Below are positions 1 through 8,912 of a stretch of DNA of 40,081 bases, one piece after another. Position numbers and translations under genes: made by a program. The notes beneath the pieces are model-generated. The model saw only the letters and a list, made by a program, of their open reading frames with translations. It ran no database searches and had not been told where the DNA came from. Every line of letters begins with the position of its first letter. Position 1 is the stretch's first letter. The stretch lies in NCBI GenBank assembly GCA_964511405.1, contig CAZEFK010000039.1, positions 1 to 40,081 of the forward strand. The letters are read 5' to 3'. The DNA comes from CAZEFK01 sp964511405. GTDB lineage: Bacteria; Pseudomonadota; Alphaproteobacteria; Elsterales; Elsteraceae.

Positions 1-1
1 G

Positions 2-118
2 CGCCTGCGCGACGTCGACGAGGCCCAGACCTACATGGTCCAGCTGGCCAAGGACTTGGCCCAGCGCGGCGAGCTGGTCATCCCCGACAAGAAGGGCGGC
101 GACGAGCTGGTCTATTAG
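2..118 (+). CDS. fliG: Flagellar motor switch protein FliG, C-terminal end (partial)
   Basis: This is the last 38 codons of a gene entering from the left edge, ending in TAG. The tail has an RLRDVDEAQ stretch, an amphipathic helix and a GELVIP turn followed by a charged end, which matches the C-terminus of FliG, the rotor protein that couples the MS ring to torque generation and switching at the cytoplasmic face. Most of the protein, including its middle and torque helices, lies outside the window, so the call rests on the tail alone. The stop codon sits in the first copy of a 14-base tandem duplication that runs up to the next gene. Confidence 0.72.
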   Translation, partial: RLRDVDEAQTYMVQLAKDLAQRGELVIPDKKGGDELVY

Positions 119-143
119 CATCCGATCGCTAGCATTCGATCGC
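116..143. repeat. Two tandem 14-base copies across the fliG stop
   Basis: TAGCATCCGATCGC (116-129) is followed directly by TAGCATTCGATCGC (130-143), differing at one base. The first TAG is the fliG stop. The repeat fills almost the whole gap before the next ATG at 146, and no clear Shine-Dalgarno sequence is present there. Confidence 0.85.
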
Positions 144-145
144 CT

Positions 146-1105
146 ATGGACGCGTGGCTGCTGACCGACGGCCGGGCCGGCAACGTCAATCAGTGCCTGG
201 GCCTGGCCGAGGCGCTCGGCTTCGCCCCGGTGCCCAAGGTGATCGAGGTTGGGCTGCCCTGGAGCCGCCTGCCCGCGGCCTGGTGGCCGCGGCCGCTCGC
301 CGCCCAGCGCGGCGCCGACCGGCTGGACCCGCCCTGGCCGCGGGTGGTGCTGGCCACTGGCCGCACGGCCTTCGCGCCGGCGGCGGAGATCCGGCGGCTG
401 AGCGCCGGCGCCACCGTCGCCATCGCGATCCAGAACCCGCGCATGGACCCGACCCGCTTCGATCTGGTGGTGGCGCCGGCCCATGACCGGGTCGCCGGCG
501 CCAACGTCATCGCCACGGTCGGTGCGCCGCATCGGGTGACCCGCGCCCGGCTGGACGAGGCGGCGTCCCGGTTCCGGGCCCTGATCGATCCGCTGCCGCG
601 GCCGCGCGCCGCCGTCCTGATCGGTGGCGCCGGGACGCGCTACCGCTTCCATCGCCGCAGCGTCGCGGTGCTCGCGGCCCAGTTGGCCGCCCTGTGCGAC
701 CGCCAGGGCGTGGGCCTGATGGTCACGACCTCGCGGCGCACGCCGCCGGCGGTCGCGGCGATGCTGCGCCGGGCATTGGCCGGCAAGGCTGCGGTGCTGT
801 GGACCGGCGATGGCGACAACCCGTATTTCGCGTTCCTGGCGGCCGCGGACTATGTCCTGGTGACCCCCGACTCGGTGTCGATGCCGTCCGAGGCCGCCAG
901 CACCGGGCGCCCGATCTATGTGCTGGACATGCCGGGCGGCGGCGGCCGCAACGCCCTGTTCCTGGCCCGCCTGGCCGAGCTGGGCGTCAGCCGCCGGTTC
1001 GCCGGTCGGCTCGACCCGCCCTGGTCCTATCCGCCGCTGGACGTGACCGCCGATGCCGCCGCCGCCATCCGCGCCCGGCTCGGGGCGCGGATCCAGGCGG
1101 GATAG
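146..1105 (+). CDS. ELM1-family protein (mitochondrial fission ELM1-like)
   Basis: A 319-residue protein of the ELM1 family (Pfam Mito_fiss_Elm1, formerly DUF1022), common in alphaproteobacteria and named after a plant mitochondrial-fission factor; its bacterial role is not established. Visible signs are the opening WLLTDGRAGNVNQ, the mid-protein LIGGAGTRYRF segment, and the C-terminal VTPDSVSMPSEAASTGRPIY stretch, which resembles the nucleotide-sugar-binding half of GT-B glycosyltransferases. No signal peptide or membrane segment is seen. It starts 27 bases after fliG in the same direction and could be co-transcribed, but no good ribosome-binding site precedes the ATG. Family membership is fairly certain; function is not. 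Confidence 0.8.
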   Translation: MDAWLLTDGRAGNVNQCLGLAEALGFAPVPKVIEVGLPWSRLPAAWWPRPLAAQRGADRLDPPWPRVVLATGRTAFAPAAEIRRLSAGATVAIAIQNPRMDPTRFDLVVAPAHDRVAGANVIATVGAPHRVTRARLDEAASRFRALIDPLPRPRAAVLIGGAGTRYRFHRRSVAVLAAQLAALCDRQGVGLMVTTSRRTPPAVAAMLRRALAGKAAVLWTGDGDNPYFAFLAAADYVLVTPDSVSMPSEAASTGRPIYVLDMPGGGGRNALFLARLAELGVSRRFAGRLDPPWSYPPLDVTADAAAAIRARLGARIQAG

Positions 1106-1311
1106 GCCTTAGAAGAGGTTCTTGATATCGATAGTCACCCGTTGCCGGTTCGCCTTTTTCTCGCCAGTCAAAAGTACTTATTCGCACGGTCCGGGACCGG
1201 GATGCCAATGACGGCATTAAAGCTGGATTAGTAAATGTATGACCTAACTTGGCGGGGCATTTGACGCTACGCGTCTTACGGCACCGCCCCTTTTAGCCTG
1301 GGGAGACGGCA

Positions 1312-3267
1312 TTGTCGCGATTCCTCCAGAACCTGGCGATCGGCATCAAGCTCAAGATCGCCTATGCCCTGTTCCTTCTGCCCATCGCGTTCCTGTTCTA
1401 TGTGATGGTCGAGAAGGCCGATTCGCAGGTCGACCTGACGCGCAAGGAAATGGCCGGTACTCGCTATATCACGGCCGTCCGCGCCGCCCAGGACGCCCTT
1501 GTCCGGGCCGGCGCGATCCCGGCCGGACTCGGCAGCCGGATCGAGGAGGCCGAGCGGCAATCGGGCGGCGCCTTCGGCAGTGCCGAGCTCGCGCGCAAGG
1601 CCACGGCCGCGCTCGGCGGCAAGGACGCGGCTGCGGCGGGGGCGGCGCTCCACGATCTTATCGGCAAGGCGGCCGACGGGTCTGGCCTGACGCTCGATCC
1701 CGATCTCGATTCCTATTATGTCCAGGACGTCGTGACCACCAAGATCCCGGACGTGGTCGACCGGCTGGCCGGCATCCTGGCGATCGCCGCGGCCGACCGG
1801 GGCAAGACGACTCTCAGCGCCGACGAACGGGCGACCTTCCTGGTCGCCGAGGGCGGCCTGGCGCCGGTCCTGGATGGCCTGGGCGGATCGTTGGACGCGG
1901 CCTTCGGCGGCAACACCGGCATCACGCGCGCGGCGCTGGGCGGCCCCGGCAAGGCGGCGCTCGATGCTGCCCGCGGCGCCCTGAAGCTGCTGCGCGACAT
2001 GACATTGGAGGGAGCCCGCGCCGACACGCCGGCAGCGGCGGCCCGGCCCGCCTTCGATGCCCTATCGGCCCTGGGCGCCGCCAGTGCCACGGAGTTGGAT
2101 CGGCTGCTCCAGGGGCGGATCGACCGGATCAATGGCGAGTTGCGCCGCGACATCGTCACCGCTCTTGTCCTCTTTGCCCTGGGCCTCGGTTTCGTGCTGC
2201 TGGGCGTCGAGCGCGGCGCCGTCGCGCCGCTGGTCCAGCTGACCGCGACGCTGCGGCGCTTGGCCGAGGGCGACCTGGAATGCCCGATCGCCTGGCTGGA
2301 GCGGGGCGACGAGGTTGGCGGCATCGCGCGCACGGCCCAGGCCTTCAAGGACAATCTGGGCCGAACCAGGGCCCTGGAGGCGGAGCAGGCGCGCCTCGAG
2401 GCCCAGGCGGAAGAGGACCGACGGCGCACGCTGCAGAGCCTCGCTGGCGACTTCGATGCCAGTGTCCAGGGCATCATCTCCGTGGTCTCCGAGTCCTCGT
2501 CGCAGCTGGAGCGGAATGCGGTCGAACTGACCGATGCCACCAGCCACGCCAAGGACCAGGCCAGCGTCGTGACGCTCGCCTCGGGGCAGATGTTGGCCAA
2601 TGTCGAGACGGTCGCCTCGGCGACCGAGGAGCTGTCCAACTCGATCCATGAGATCACGGCGCGCGTTGCGCAATCGACCCGGGTCACGTCCGACGCGGTG
2701 CAGGAGATTCAGCGGACGGATTCGGTGGTGCAGGGGCTGGCCGATGGTGCTGAGAAGATCGGCCAGGTGGTGCGCCTCATCTCCGACATCGCGGACCAGA
2801 CCAATCTGCTGGCCTTGAACGCCACGATCGAGGCGGCACGCGCCGGCGAGGCGGGCAAGGGGTTCGCGGTCGTGGCGTCGGAGGTGAAGTCGCTGGCCGC
2901 CCAGACCGGCCGGGCCACCGACGAGATCGCGGCCCAGGTCGGCGAGATCCAGAGCGCGACCACCGGCGCGGTGGCCGCCATCCGGTCGATCGGCGGGACG
3001 ATCGACCGGATCAACGAGATCATCACCTCGATCGCCGCCGCGATCGAGGAACAGGGTGCTGCGACGCAAGAGATTGCCCGCAATGTCCATGAGGCGGCCG
3101 ACACGACGCGCGAGGTGTCGCGCAACATCTCGGATGTCAGCGATACCGCGGAGGCGAGCCGCCGGATGGCGCGCGACGTGCTCGACTCCTCAAGCCTGCT
3201 GGCCGGACAATCGCAACGCCTGAAGAGCGAGGTCGCGACCTTCCTCGGCCGGGTCCGCACCGGCTAG
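1312..3267 (+). CDS. Methyl-accepting chemotaxis protein
   Basis: A 651-residue transmembrane chemoreceptor. TM1 is about residues 16-34, followed by a periplasmic region of about 245 residues containing LTLDPDLDSYY, typical of four-helix-bundle sensors. TM2 is about 281-299, then a HAMP linker (about 300-352) and a signalling hairpin whose tip lies in DQTNLLALNATIEAARAGEA (about 495-514). It should bind a small ligand or sense a redox/energy signal and control CheA through CheW; the ligand cannot be told. There is no C-terminal NWETF-like pentapeptide. The start is TTG at 1312, chosen because GGGGAG lies about seven bases upstream and it gives a short cytoplasmic end before TM1. A 206-base less GC-rich gap precedes it, so it probably has its own promoter. 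It is convergent with the next gene. Confidence 0.93.
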   Translation: MSRFLQNLAIGIKLKIAYALFLLPIAFLFYVMVEKADSQVDLTRKEMAGTRYITAVRAAQDALVRAGAIPAGLGSRIEEAERQSGGAFGSAELARKATAALGGKDAAAAGAALHDLIGKAADGSGLTLDPDLDSYYVQDVVTTKIPDVVDRLAGILAIAAADRGKTTLSADERATFLVAEGGLAPVLDGLGGSLDAAFGGNTGITRAALGGPGKAALDAARGALKLLRDMTLEGARADTPAAAARPAFDALSALGAASATELDRLLQGRIDRINGELRRDIVTALVLFALGLGFVLLGVERGAVAPLVQLTATLRRLAEGDLECPIAWLERGDEVGGIARTAQAFKDNLGRTRALEAEQARLEAQAEEDRRRTLQSLAGDFDASVQGIISVVSESSSQLERNAVELTDATSHAKDQASVVTLASGQMLANVETVASATEELSNSIHEITARVAQSTRVTSDAVQEIQRTDSVVQGLADGAEKIGQVVRLISDIADQTNLLALNATIEAARAGEAGKGFAVVASEVKSLAAQTGRATDEIAAQVGEIQSATTGAVAAIRSIGGTIDRINEIITSIAAAIEEQGAATQEIARNVHEAADTTREVSRNISDVSDTAEASRRMARDVLDSSSLLAGQSQRLKSEVATFLGRVRTG

Positions 3268-3282
3268 GAGACACGCTCCTAG
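3264..3282. terminator. Inverted repeat holding both convergent stop codons
   Basis: CTAGGAG (3264-3270), loop ACACG, CTCCTAG (3276-3282): a perfect 7-base stem. The chemoreceptor stop TAG (3265-3267) and the dehydrogenase stop (3279-3281, minus strand) lie in opposite arms. No U-run follows on either strand, so termination strength is uncertain. Confidence 0.55.
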
Positions 3283-4370
3283 GTCAGCCGCGCGAACCGG
3301 CGGAGATGGTGGTCGGCATTGCCGAACAGGGCGTCGATCATGGTCAGGCGCTTGACATAGGCACCCGCCCGGTACTCCGCCGTCATGCCGATGCCGCCAT
3401 GGAGCTGGACCGCCTGCTGCGCCACGAACCGGCCGGCGCGGCCGATCTTGACCTTCGCCGCGGCCATCACCGGCGCGCGCTCGGCGGCCGCGGCCGACCA
3501 GGCGGCGGTCGCGCGCAGCGCCATGGAGAGCGCCTGTTCGGTCTCGATGTGCATGTCGACCAGGCGGTGCTGCAGCACCTGGAAGCTGCCGATCGGCACG
3601 CCGAACTGGCGCCGCGTCTTCAGATATTCGCCGGTCAGGGCGCACAGCGCCTGCATGATCGCCGCGGCCTCGGCGGCAAGCCAGGCGATCGCCCGGTCGA
3701 CCGCGGCCTCGATCAGCGGCAGGGCCGCGCCCGCCGCGCCGATCTGCCGGTCGGGACCGACCACGACGCCGGCCAGCGTGACCTCGGCGGCGCGGCGGCC
3801 GTCGTTGGTCTCGTAGCCGCGGATCGCCACCCCCGGCTGGCCGGCGTCGACCAGGAACAGGTCGAGCCCGTGGGGGTCGGCGGCAGCGCCTGCCGTCCGC
3901 GCCGACACCACCAGCTGGTCGGCGCTGTCGCCATCCAGCACCAGCGACTTGGCGCCGGTCAGCACGACGCTGCCCGCGGCGGGCTCGGCCCGGGTCTCGA
4001 CATGGGCCAGGGTATAGCGGGCGGCCGCCTCGTGATGGGCGAAGGCGAGCCGCCGCGTGCCGGCGATCAGATCCGGCAGCACGGCCGCGCGTAGCGCGCC
4101 GCTGCCGCCCAGCCCGATCAGGCCACCCGCCAGCACCACCGTGGCGAGGTATGGTTCGCGCACCAGGCCGCGACCGAACTCGCCCGCGATCACCCCGATC
4201 TCGCCGCCGCCACCGCCAAGGCCGCCGTCGGCCTCCGTGAACGGCGCGGCCAGCAGCCCCATGTCGGCGAACTGCCGCCACGCGCTGCGGTCGGGGGCAT
4301 ATTCCTGGTCGACGAAGCGGGCGAGGCTCGCCTGGAGCTGCCGCTGTTCGGGCGTGAGGAACAGCGTCAC
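3279..4370 (-). CDS. Acyl-CoA dehydrogenase, degenerate partner subunit
   Basis: A 363-residue acyl-CoA dehydrogenase-family protein. The N-terminal helices begin LFLTPEQRQLQASL, the middle beta domain has TGAKSLVLDGDSADQL, and the C-terminal helices contain FGVPIGSFQVLQHRLVDMH and VQLHGGIGMTAEY. It lacks the TEPxxGSD-type FAD/substrate motif seen in its neighbour, and a plain alanine- and histidine-rich segment stands in its place. Such subunits are known from heteromeric dehydrogenases (for example the paired FadE enzymes of steroid-degrading actinobacteria), where one subunit contributes only part of the FAD site. I infer an alpha2beta2 complex with the product of 4373-5593. The GTG start at 4370 is two bases after the neighbour's stop, implying translational coupling. 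It is the last gene of the operon. Confidence 0.88.
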   Translation of the reverse strand: MTLFLTPEQRQLQASLARFVDQEYAPDRSAWRQFADMGLLAAPFTEADGGLGGGGGEIGVIAGEFGRGLVREPYLATVVLAGGLIGLGGSGALRAAVLPDLIAGTRRLAFAHHEAAARYTLAHVETRAEPAAGSVVLTGAKSLVLDGDSADQLVVSARTAGAAADPHGLDLFLVDAGQPGVAIRGYETNDGRRAAEVTLAGVVVGPDRQIGAAGAALPLIEAAVDRAIAWLAAEAAAIMQALCALTGEYLKTRRQFGVPIGSFQVLQHRLVDMHIETEQALSMALRATAAWSAAAAERAPVMAAAKVKIGRAGRFVAQQAVQLHGGIGMTAEYRAGAYVKRLTMIDALFGNADHHLRRFARLT

Positions 4371-4372
4371 CG

Positions 4373-5593
4373 CTACAGCCCCAGCATCAGCTTGGCCATG
4401 ACGTTGCGCTGGATCTCGTTGGAGCCGCCAAAGATCGAGACCTTGCGCCAGTTGAAGTAGTGCGGGGCGGCGGTCGCCGCCCATGCCGGTCCGATCGGGG
4501 CCTCGTTGCCGCCGCCGTCCAGCAGCGCCGGCTGGTAGGGCAGGGCGTAGGGGCCGGCCGCCTCCAACACCAGCTCGGTGATCGCCTGCTGGATCTCGGT
4601 GCCGCGCACCTTGAGCATCGAGGCCTCCGCGCCCAGGCCGCGGTCGCGGCCTTCGGCCTCCGCCGCCGCGAGCAGGCGCAGGCTGGTCGTCTCCAGCGCC
4701 ATCAGCTCGATCTCGACGGCGGCGATCTTGAGCGCGAAGGGCTCGTCCGCGATCAGCGGCCGGCCATCGGCCTGCTCGGCCCGGGCGATCGCCTTGAGCC
4801 GCTGGAGCTGCTGCTTGGAGCGCCCGATCCCGGCCAGGTTGGTGCGCTCATAGCCCAGCAGGTACTTGGCATAGGTCCAGGCCTTGCCGTCCTCGCCGAC
4901 CCGGTTGGCGGCCGGCACCCGCACCGCGTCGAAGAACACCTCGTTGATCTCGGCGCCGCCGTCGAGGGTCATGATCGGCCGCACCGTGATCCCGGGCGTG
5001 TCCATGTCGATCAGCAGCAGCGAGATGCCGTCCTGCTTCTTGCCCGAGGCGTCCGTGCGGACCAGGCAAAAGATGCGGTCGGCGTGCTGGGCGTAGGTGG
5101 TCCAGGTCTTCTGGCCGTCGACCACATAGTGATCACCGTCGCGCACCGCCCGGGTGCGCAGGCTGGCGAGGTCGGAGCCGGCACCCGGTTCGGAGAAGCC
5201 CTGGCACCACCAGTCCTCGCCGGACAGGATGCGCGGCAGGTAGAACGCCTTTTGGGTGTCGCTGCCGAAGCGGATCAGGACCGGGCCGATCATCGCCACC
5301 CCGAACGGGATCTGGCGCGGCGCGCACTGGGCGGCCAGCTCCTCCTCGAACAGGTAGCGCTGGAGCGGGCTCCAGTCGGTGCCGCCATGCTCGACGGGCC
5401 AGTGCGGCGCCGCCCAGCCGCGGGCATGCAGGGCGCGCTGCCAGTCCAGATGGTCCTGCTTGGACAGCCGGACATTGTCGCGGACCTTGGCCGCTACAGC
5501 CGCGGGCACGCTCGCCTTGGCGAAGGCCGCGACCTCGGCCCGGAAGGCTTCGAGCTCCGGCGGATAGGTCATGGCAAGCATGTCTTGCGGCAT
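4373..5593 (-). CDS. Acyl-CoA dehydrogenase (FAD-dependent)
   Basis: A 406-residue acyl-CoA dehydrogenase that should introduce the 2,3 double bond into an acyl-CoA and pass electrons to ETF. It has the full FAD-site motif FSEPGAGSDLASLR, then VDGQKTWTTYAQHAD, and a C-terminal IFGGSNEIQRNVMAK. At the place where medium-chain dehydrogenases carry the catalytic glutamate (YEGT) it has FGGS, so the base must sit elsewhere, as in several related subfamilies. The ATG at 5593 is one base after the thiolase stop with GAGG upstream; a second ATG at 5572 would give MTYPPEL. It is followed after two bases by the smaller dehydrogenase, probably its partner. The substrate is not evident; chain length or a ring side chain cannot be distinguished. 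Confidence 0.92.
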   Translation of the reverse strand: MPQDMLAMTYPPELEAFRAEVAAFAKASVPAAVAAKVRDNVRLSKQDHLDWQRALHARGWAAPHWPVEHGGTDWSPLQRYLFEEELAAQCAPRQIPFGVAMIGPVLIRFGSDTQKAFYLPRILSGEDWWCQGFSEPGAGSDLASLRTRAVRDGDHYVVDGQKTWTTYAQHADRIFCLVRTDASGKKQDGISLLLIDMDTPGITVRPIMTLDGGAEINEVFFDAVRVPAANRVGEDGKAWTYAKYLLGYERTNLAGIGRSKQQLQRLKAIARAEQADGRPLIADEPFALKIAAVEIELMALETTSLRLLAAAEAEGRDRGLGAEASMLKVRGTEIQQAITELVLEAAGPYALPYQPALLDGGGNEAPIGPAWAATAAPHYFNWRKVSIFGGSNEIQRNVMAKLMLGL

Positions 5594-5594
5594 C

Positions 5595-6776
5595 TCACGC
5601 CACCTCGAACAGGCCGGCCGCCCCCATGCCGCCGCCGACGCACATGGTGACGACCACGTAGCGGGCCCCCCGGCGCCGGCCCTCGATCAGGGCGTGGCCG
5701 ACCATGCGGGCGCCGCTCATGCCGTAGGGGTGGCCGATCGCGATCGAGCCGCCGTCGACATTGAGCCGGTCCGAGGGGATGCCCAGGCGATCGCGGCAAT
5801 AGACGACCTGCACGGCGAAGGCCTCGTTCAGCTCCCACAGATCGATGTCGGCCATCGTGAGGCCGTGGCGCTGCAGCAGCCGGGGCACGGCGAAGACCGG
5901 GCCAATGCCCATCTCGTCGGGCTCGCAGCCGGCAACCGCCAGGCCGCGATAGATGCCGAGCGGGGCCAAGCCGCGGCGCTCGGCCAGCTTGGCATCCATC
6001 AGCACGCAGGCGGCGGCGCCGTCGGACAGCTGGCTGGCGTTGCCGGCGGTGATCGTGCCTGAGTCGGACAGCACCGGCTTGAGCGCGGCCAGGCCGGCCA
6101 GCGTGGTGTCGGGGCGGTTGCCTTCGTCGCGCGCCAGCGTCACCGGCTCGGCGTGGACCGCGCCGGTGGCCTTGTCGGTAACCTGCTTGACCGTGTCAAG
6201 CGGCACGATCTCGTCGTCGAAGCGGCCGGCCGCCTGGGCCGCCGCGGTCCGCTGCTGGCTTTCCAGGGCGTAGGCGTCCTGGGCCGCGCGGCTGACCCCG
6301 TAGCGGGCGGCGACGATGTCCGCGGTCTCGATCATCGACAGCCACAGCTCGGGCTTGTGCCGCATCAGCCAATCCTCGGTGAAGCGGTGCTTGTTCAGGC
6401 CGTTCTGCACCAGGCTGATGGACTCGACGCCGCCGGCGACCGCGACGGGCACGCCGTCGGCCATGATGCGCTGGGCCGCGATGCTGATCGCCTGCAGGCC
6501 CGAGCTGCAGAAGCGGTTGAGCGTGAAGGCCGCGGCCGTGACCGGCAGGCCGGCGCGGATCGCCGACAGCCGCGCGATGTTGTGGCCGGTGGCCCCCTCG
6601 GGCAGGCCGCAGCCCAGGACCACGTCCTCGACTTCGGCGGGATCGACGCCCGACCGCTGGACCGCGTGGCGGATGGCGTGGCCGGCCAGCACGGCGCCGT
6701 GGGTATCGTTGAAGGCGCCGCGGAACGCCTTGCCGATCGGCGTGCGCGCGGTGGCGACGATGACGGCCTCGGTCAT
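5595..6776 (-). CDS. Acetyl-CoA acyltransferase (thiolase)
   Basis: A 393-residue thiolase-superfamily enzyme that splits 3-ketoacyl-CoA with CoA in the last step of beta-oxidation (or runs in reverse). The nucleophilic cysteine is C90 in NRFCSSGLQA, the histidine is H349 in GHPYGMSGAR, and the second cysteine is C379 in VTMCVGGGMGAA. Length and motifs match the degradative acyltransferase / acetyltransferase group. The ATG at 6776 overlaps the upstream dehydrogenase stop by four bases (ATGA), so the two are translationally coupled and probably work as a pair. It is cytoplasmic, with no targeting signal. Exact chain length is not predictable from sequence. Confidence 0.95.
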   Translation of the reverse strand: MTEAVIVATARTPIGKAFRGAFNDTHGAVLAGHAIRHAVQRSGVDPAEVEDVVLGCGLPEGATGHNIARLSAIRAGLPVTAAAFTLNRFCSSGLQAISIAAQRIMADGVPVAVAGGVESISLVQNGLNKHRFTEDWLMRHKPELWLSMIETADIVAARYGVSRAAQDAYALESQQRTAAAQAAGRFDDEIVPLDTVKQVTDKATGAVHAEPVTLARDEGNRPDTTLAGLAALKPVLSDSGTITAGNASQLSDGAAACVLMDAKLAERRGLAPLGIYRGLAVAGCEPDEMGIGPVFAVPRLLQRHGLTMADIDLWELNEAFAVQVVYCRDRLGIPSDRLNVDGGSIAIGHPYGMSGARMVGHALIEGRRRGARYVVVTMCVGGGMGAAGLFEVA

Positions 6777-8884
6777 GGGCGGGTCTCCTTGGCCCGGTCG
6801 GCGGCCAAGTCGGCGAAGCGGCCGCCGCTGTCGGCCAGCCGCACCAGCAGCGGCGCCGGCTTCCAGTGCTCGCCCTGGGTCGAACGGAAGCGCTTGATGT
6901 CGGCCAGGACGGCGGGCAGCCCGGTCTGGTCGGCCCAGAACATCGGGCCGCCGCGATGGGCCGGGAAGCCGTAGCCGGTGACCCAGATAACGTCGATGTC
7001 GCCGGGCCGGGCGGCGATGCCCTCCTCCAGGATCGCCGCACCCTCGTTGACCAGGCCGTACAGGCAGCGCTTGACGATCTCCTCGGCCGGGATCGGCCTG
7101 CGGCGGATGCCCAGGCGCTCCGCCTCGCGCTGGAACACCGGCTCCAGGCTGGGGTCGGGGATCGGCGTGCGGCTGCCCGGCTCGTAGCGGTACCAGCCCA
7201 GGCCGGTCTTCTGCCCGAAGCGGCCGGCCTCGCCCAGATGGTCCAGCAGGTTCGAATGGCGCTCGCCCGGCTTGCGGTGGGCGGCGCGGCGCTTGTGGAT
7301 GTCCCAGCTGATGTCGACGCCGGCCATGTCCGAGGTCTGGAACGGCCCCATGGCCATGCCGAACGCGACTAGGGCCTGGTCGACCTCGGCCGGGCTGGCG
7401 CCTTCTTCCAGCAGGAACTCGGCCTCGCGAAAATAGGGCGCCAGCATGCGGTTGCCGACGAAGCCGTCGCACACCCCGACCACCACGCCGACCTTCTTGA
7501 TCTTGCGGCTGAGCGCCATGACCGTGGCCACCGCGTCGGGCGCCGACGCCGCGCCGCGCACGATCTCGAGCAGCCGCATGACCTGGGCGGGGCTGAAGAA
7601 GTGCGTGCCGACGACGTCCTGCGGCCGCCCGGTGGCGGCGGCGATGCGGTCGACGTCGAGGGTCGAGGTGTTGGTGGCCAGGATCGCGCCCGACTTGGCC
7701 AGGCGATCGAGCTTGGCGAAGACGTCGAGCTTGACGTCCAGCCGCTCGAACACCGCCTCGATCACGATGTCGGCCTCGGCGATCCGGGCCATGTCCGTGG
7801 TCGGGCGGATCAGGCCGGTGCGCTGGTCGAGGTCGGCCTGGGTCATCCGGCCGCGCGCCACGGTGCTGGCGTAGGTCTCGCGGATCCGCTGCACGCCGCG
7901 GTCCAGGGCGCCGGCCTCGGCCTCGACCAGCGTCACCGGGATCCCGGCATTGGCCAGGCTCATGGCGATGCCGCCGCCCATCGTGCCGGCGCCGATCACG
8001 GCCGCGGCACCGATCGGCCGGGTCGGCGTCGCATCCGGGATGCCGGGCACATGGGCGACCGCGCGCTCGGCAAAGAACGCGTGGATCAGCCCGGCCCGCT
8101 GGGGCGTGCCCAGGCACTCCACGAACAGCTGGCGCTCGAACTGCCGACCCTGCTCGAACGGCATCGTGCACGCGGCCTCGACGGCATCGACGATCCGCAG
8201 CGGCGACACCAGCCCGCGGCTGCGCCTGCTTACCTCGGTGCGGGCCTCGGCCAGCAAGGCGGGATCGATGCCCGCGATCCTGTCGGTGCGGTCGCGCACG
8301 CGCGGCACCGGCTTGCCGGCGACCGCGCGGGCGAAGGCGACCGCACCCTCCAGCAGGTCGCCCTCGATCACGGCGTCGATGATGCCGAGGTCGCGGGCGG
8401 CGGCGGCCGGGATCGGGTCGCCCGTGGTCATCAGCTGGATCGCCGCCTTGGGCCCGACCAGACGCGGCAGGCGCTGGGTGCCGCCGGCGCCGGGCAACAG
8501 GCCCAGCTTGACCTCGGGCAAGCCGACCTGGGCACCGGGGCCGGCGACCCGGTAGGCGCAGCCCAGCGCCAGCTCGAACCCGCCACCCAGTGCCACGCCG
8601 TGGATCGCGGCGATGACAGGCTTCGGGCACTGGTCCAGGCGTTCGACCACGTCGGTCAGGAGCGGCGGCTGCGGCGGCTTGCCGAACTCGCGGATGTCGG
8701 CGCCGCCGGAGAAGGCGCGGCCGGCGCCGCTCAGCACGATGGCGGCGGCACCCGAAGCGGCGGCGGCATCGAGCGCCTGGACCAGGGCGGCGCGGACCGC
8801 GTGGCCCAGCGCGTTGACCGGCGGGCTGTCCAGCCGGATGACGGCGACGTCGCCGCGCTGCTCGATAGTCACCGGATCGGACAT
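6773..8884 (-). CDS. Bifunctional enoyl-CoA hydratase / 3-hydroxyacyl-CoA dehydrogenase
   Basis: A 703-residue multifunctional beta-oxidation enzyme. The N-terminal crotonase half has both catalytic glutamates, E104 in GGGFELALG and E124 in GLPEVKLGLLPGAGG. The second half opens with the NAD site GAGTMGGGIA (about 298-307) and has the HFFSPA catalytic histidine region and a duplicated C-terminal helical domain. The order hydratase then dehydrogenase, and the length, match FadJ/peroxisomal-type enzymes. Start chosen at MSDPVTIEQ (8884): upstream in-frame codons to 8956 encode a low-complexity Arg/Ala stretch unlike the family, though no strong ribosome-binding site favours 8884. It heads the operon; its stop overlaps the thiolase start. 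Confidence 0.94.
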   Translation of the reverse strand: MSDPVTIEQRGDVAVIRLDSPPVNALGHAVRAALVQALDAAAASGAAAIVLSGAGRAFSGGADIREFGKPPQPPLLTDVVERLDQCPKPVIAAIHGVALGGGFELALGCAYRVAGPGAQVGLPEVKLGLLPGAGGTQRLPRLVGPKAAIQLMTTGDPIPAAAARDLGIIDAVIEGDLLEGAVAFARAVAGKPVPRVRDRTDRIAGIDPALLAEARTEVSRRSRGLVSPLRIVDAVEAACTMPFEQGRQFERQLFVECLGTPQRAGLIHAFFAERAVAHVPGIPDATPTRPIGAAAVIGAGTMGGGIAMSLANAGIPVTLVEAEAGALDRGVQRIRETYASTVARGRMTQADLDQRTGLIRPTTDMARIAEADIVIEAVFERLDVKLDVFAKLDRLAKSGAILATNTSTLDVDRIAAATGRPQDVVGTHFFSPAQVMRLLEIVRGAASAPDAVATVMALSRKIKKVGVVVGVCDGFVGNRMLAPYFREAEFLLEEGASPAEVDQALVAFGMAMGPFQTSDMAGVDISWDIHKRRAAHRKPGERHSNLLDHLGEAGRFGQKTGLGWYRYEPGSRTPIPDPSLEPVFQREAERLGIRRRPIPAEEIVKRCLYGLVNEGAAILEEGIAARPGDIDVIWVTGYGFPAHRGGPMFWADQTGLPAVLADIKRFRSTQGEHWKPAPLLVRLADSGGRFADLAADRAKETRP

Positions 8885-8912
8885 CAAGGGGGCTCGCACT
8901 GGACGCGGATAA

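Noticed and set aside
1112..1175. A minus-strand stretch reading RQRVTIDIKNLF then stop, like the end of a protein
   Set aside because: Only about 20 codons are open before an upstream stop and no start signal or recognisable family is present; probably chance or at most a remnant.
5595..8630. A 1011-codon minus-strand frame joining thiolase to upstream sequence
   Set aside because: Only the last 393 codons are thiolase; the rest is out of frame with the hydratase/dehydrogenase gene and is Arg-rich.
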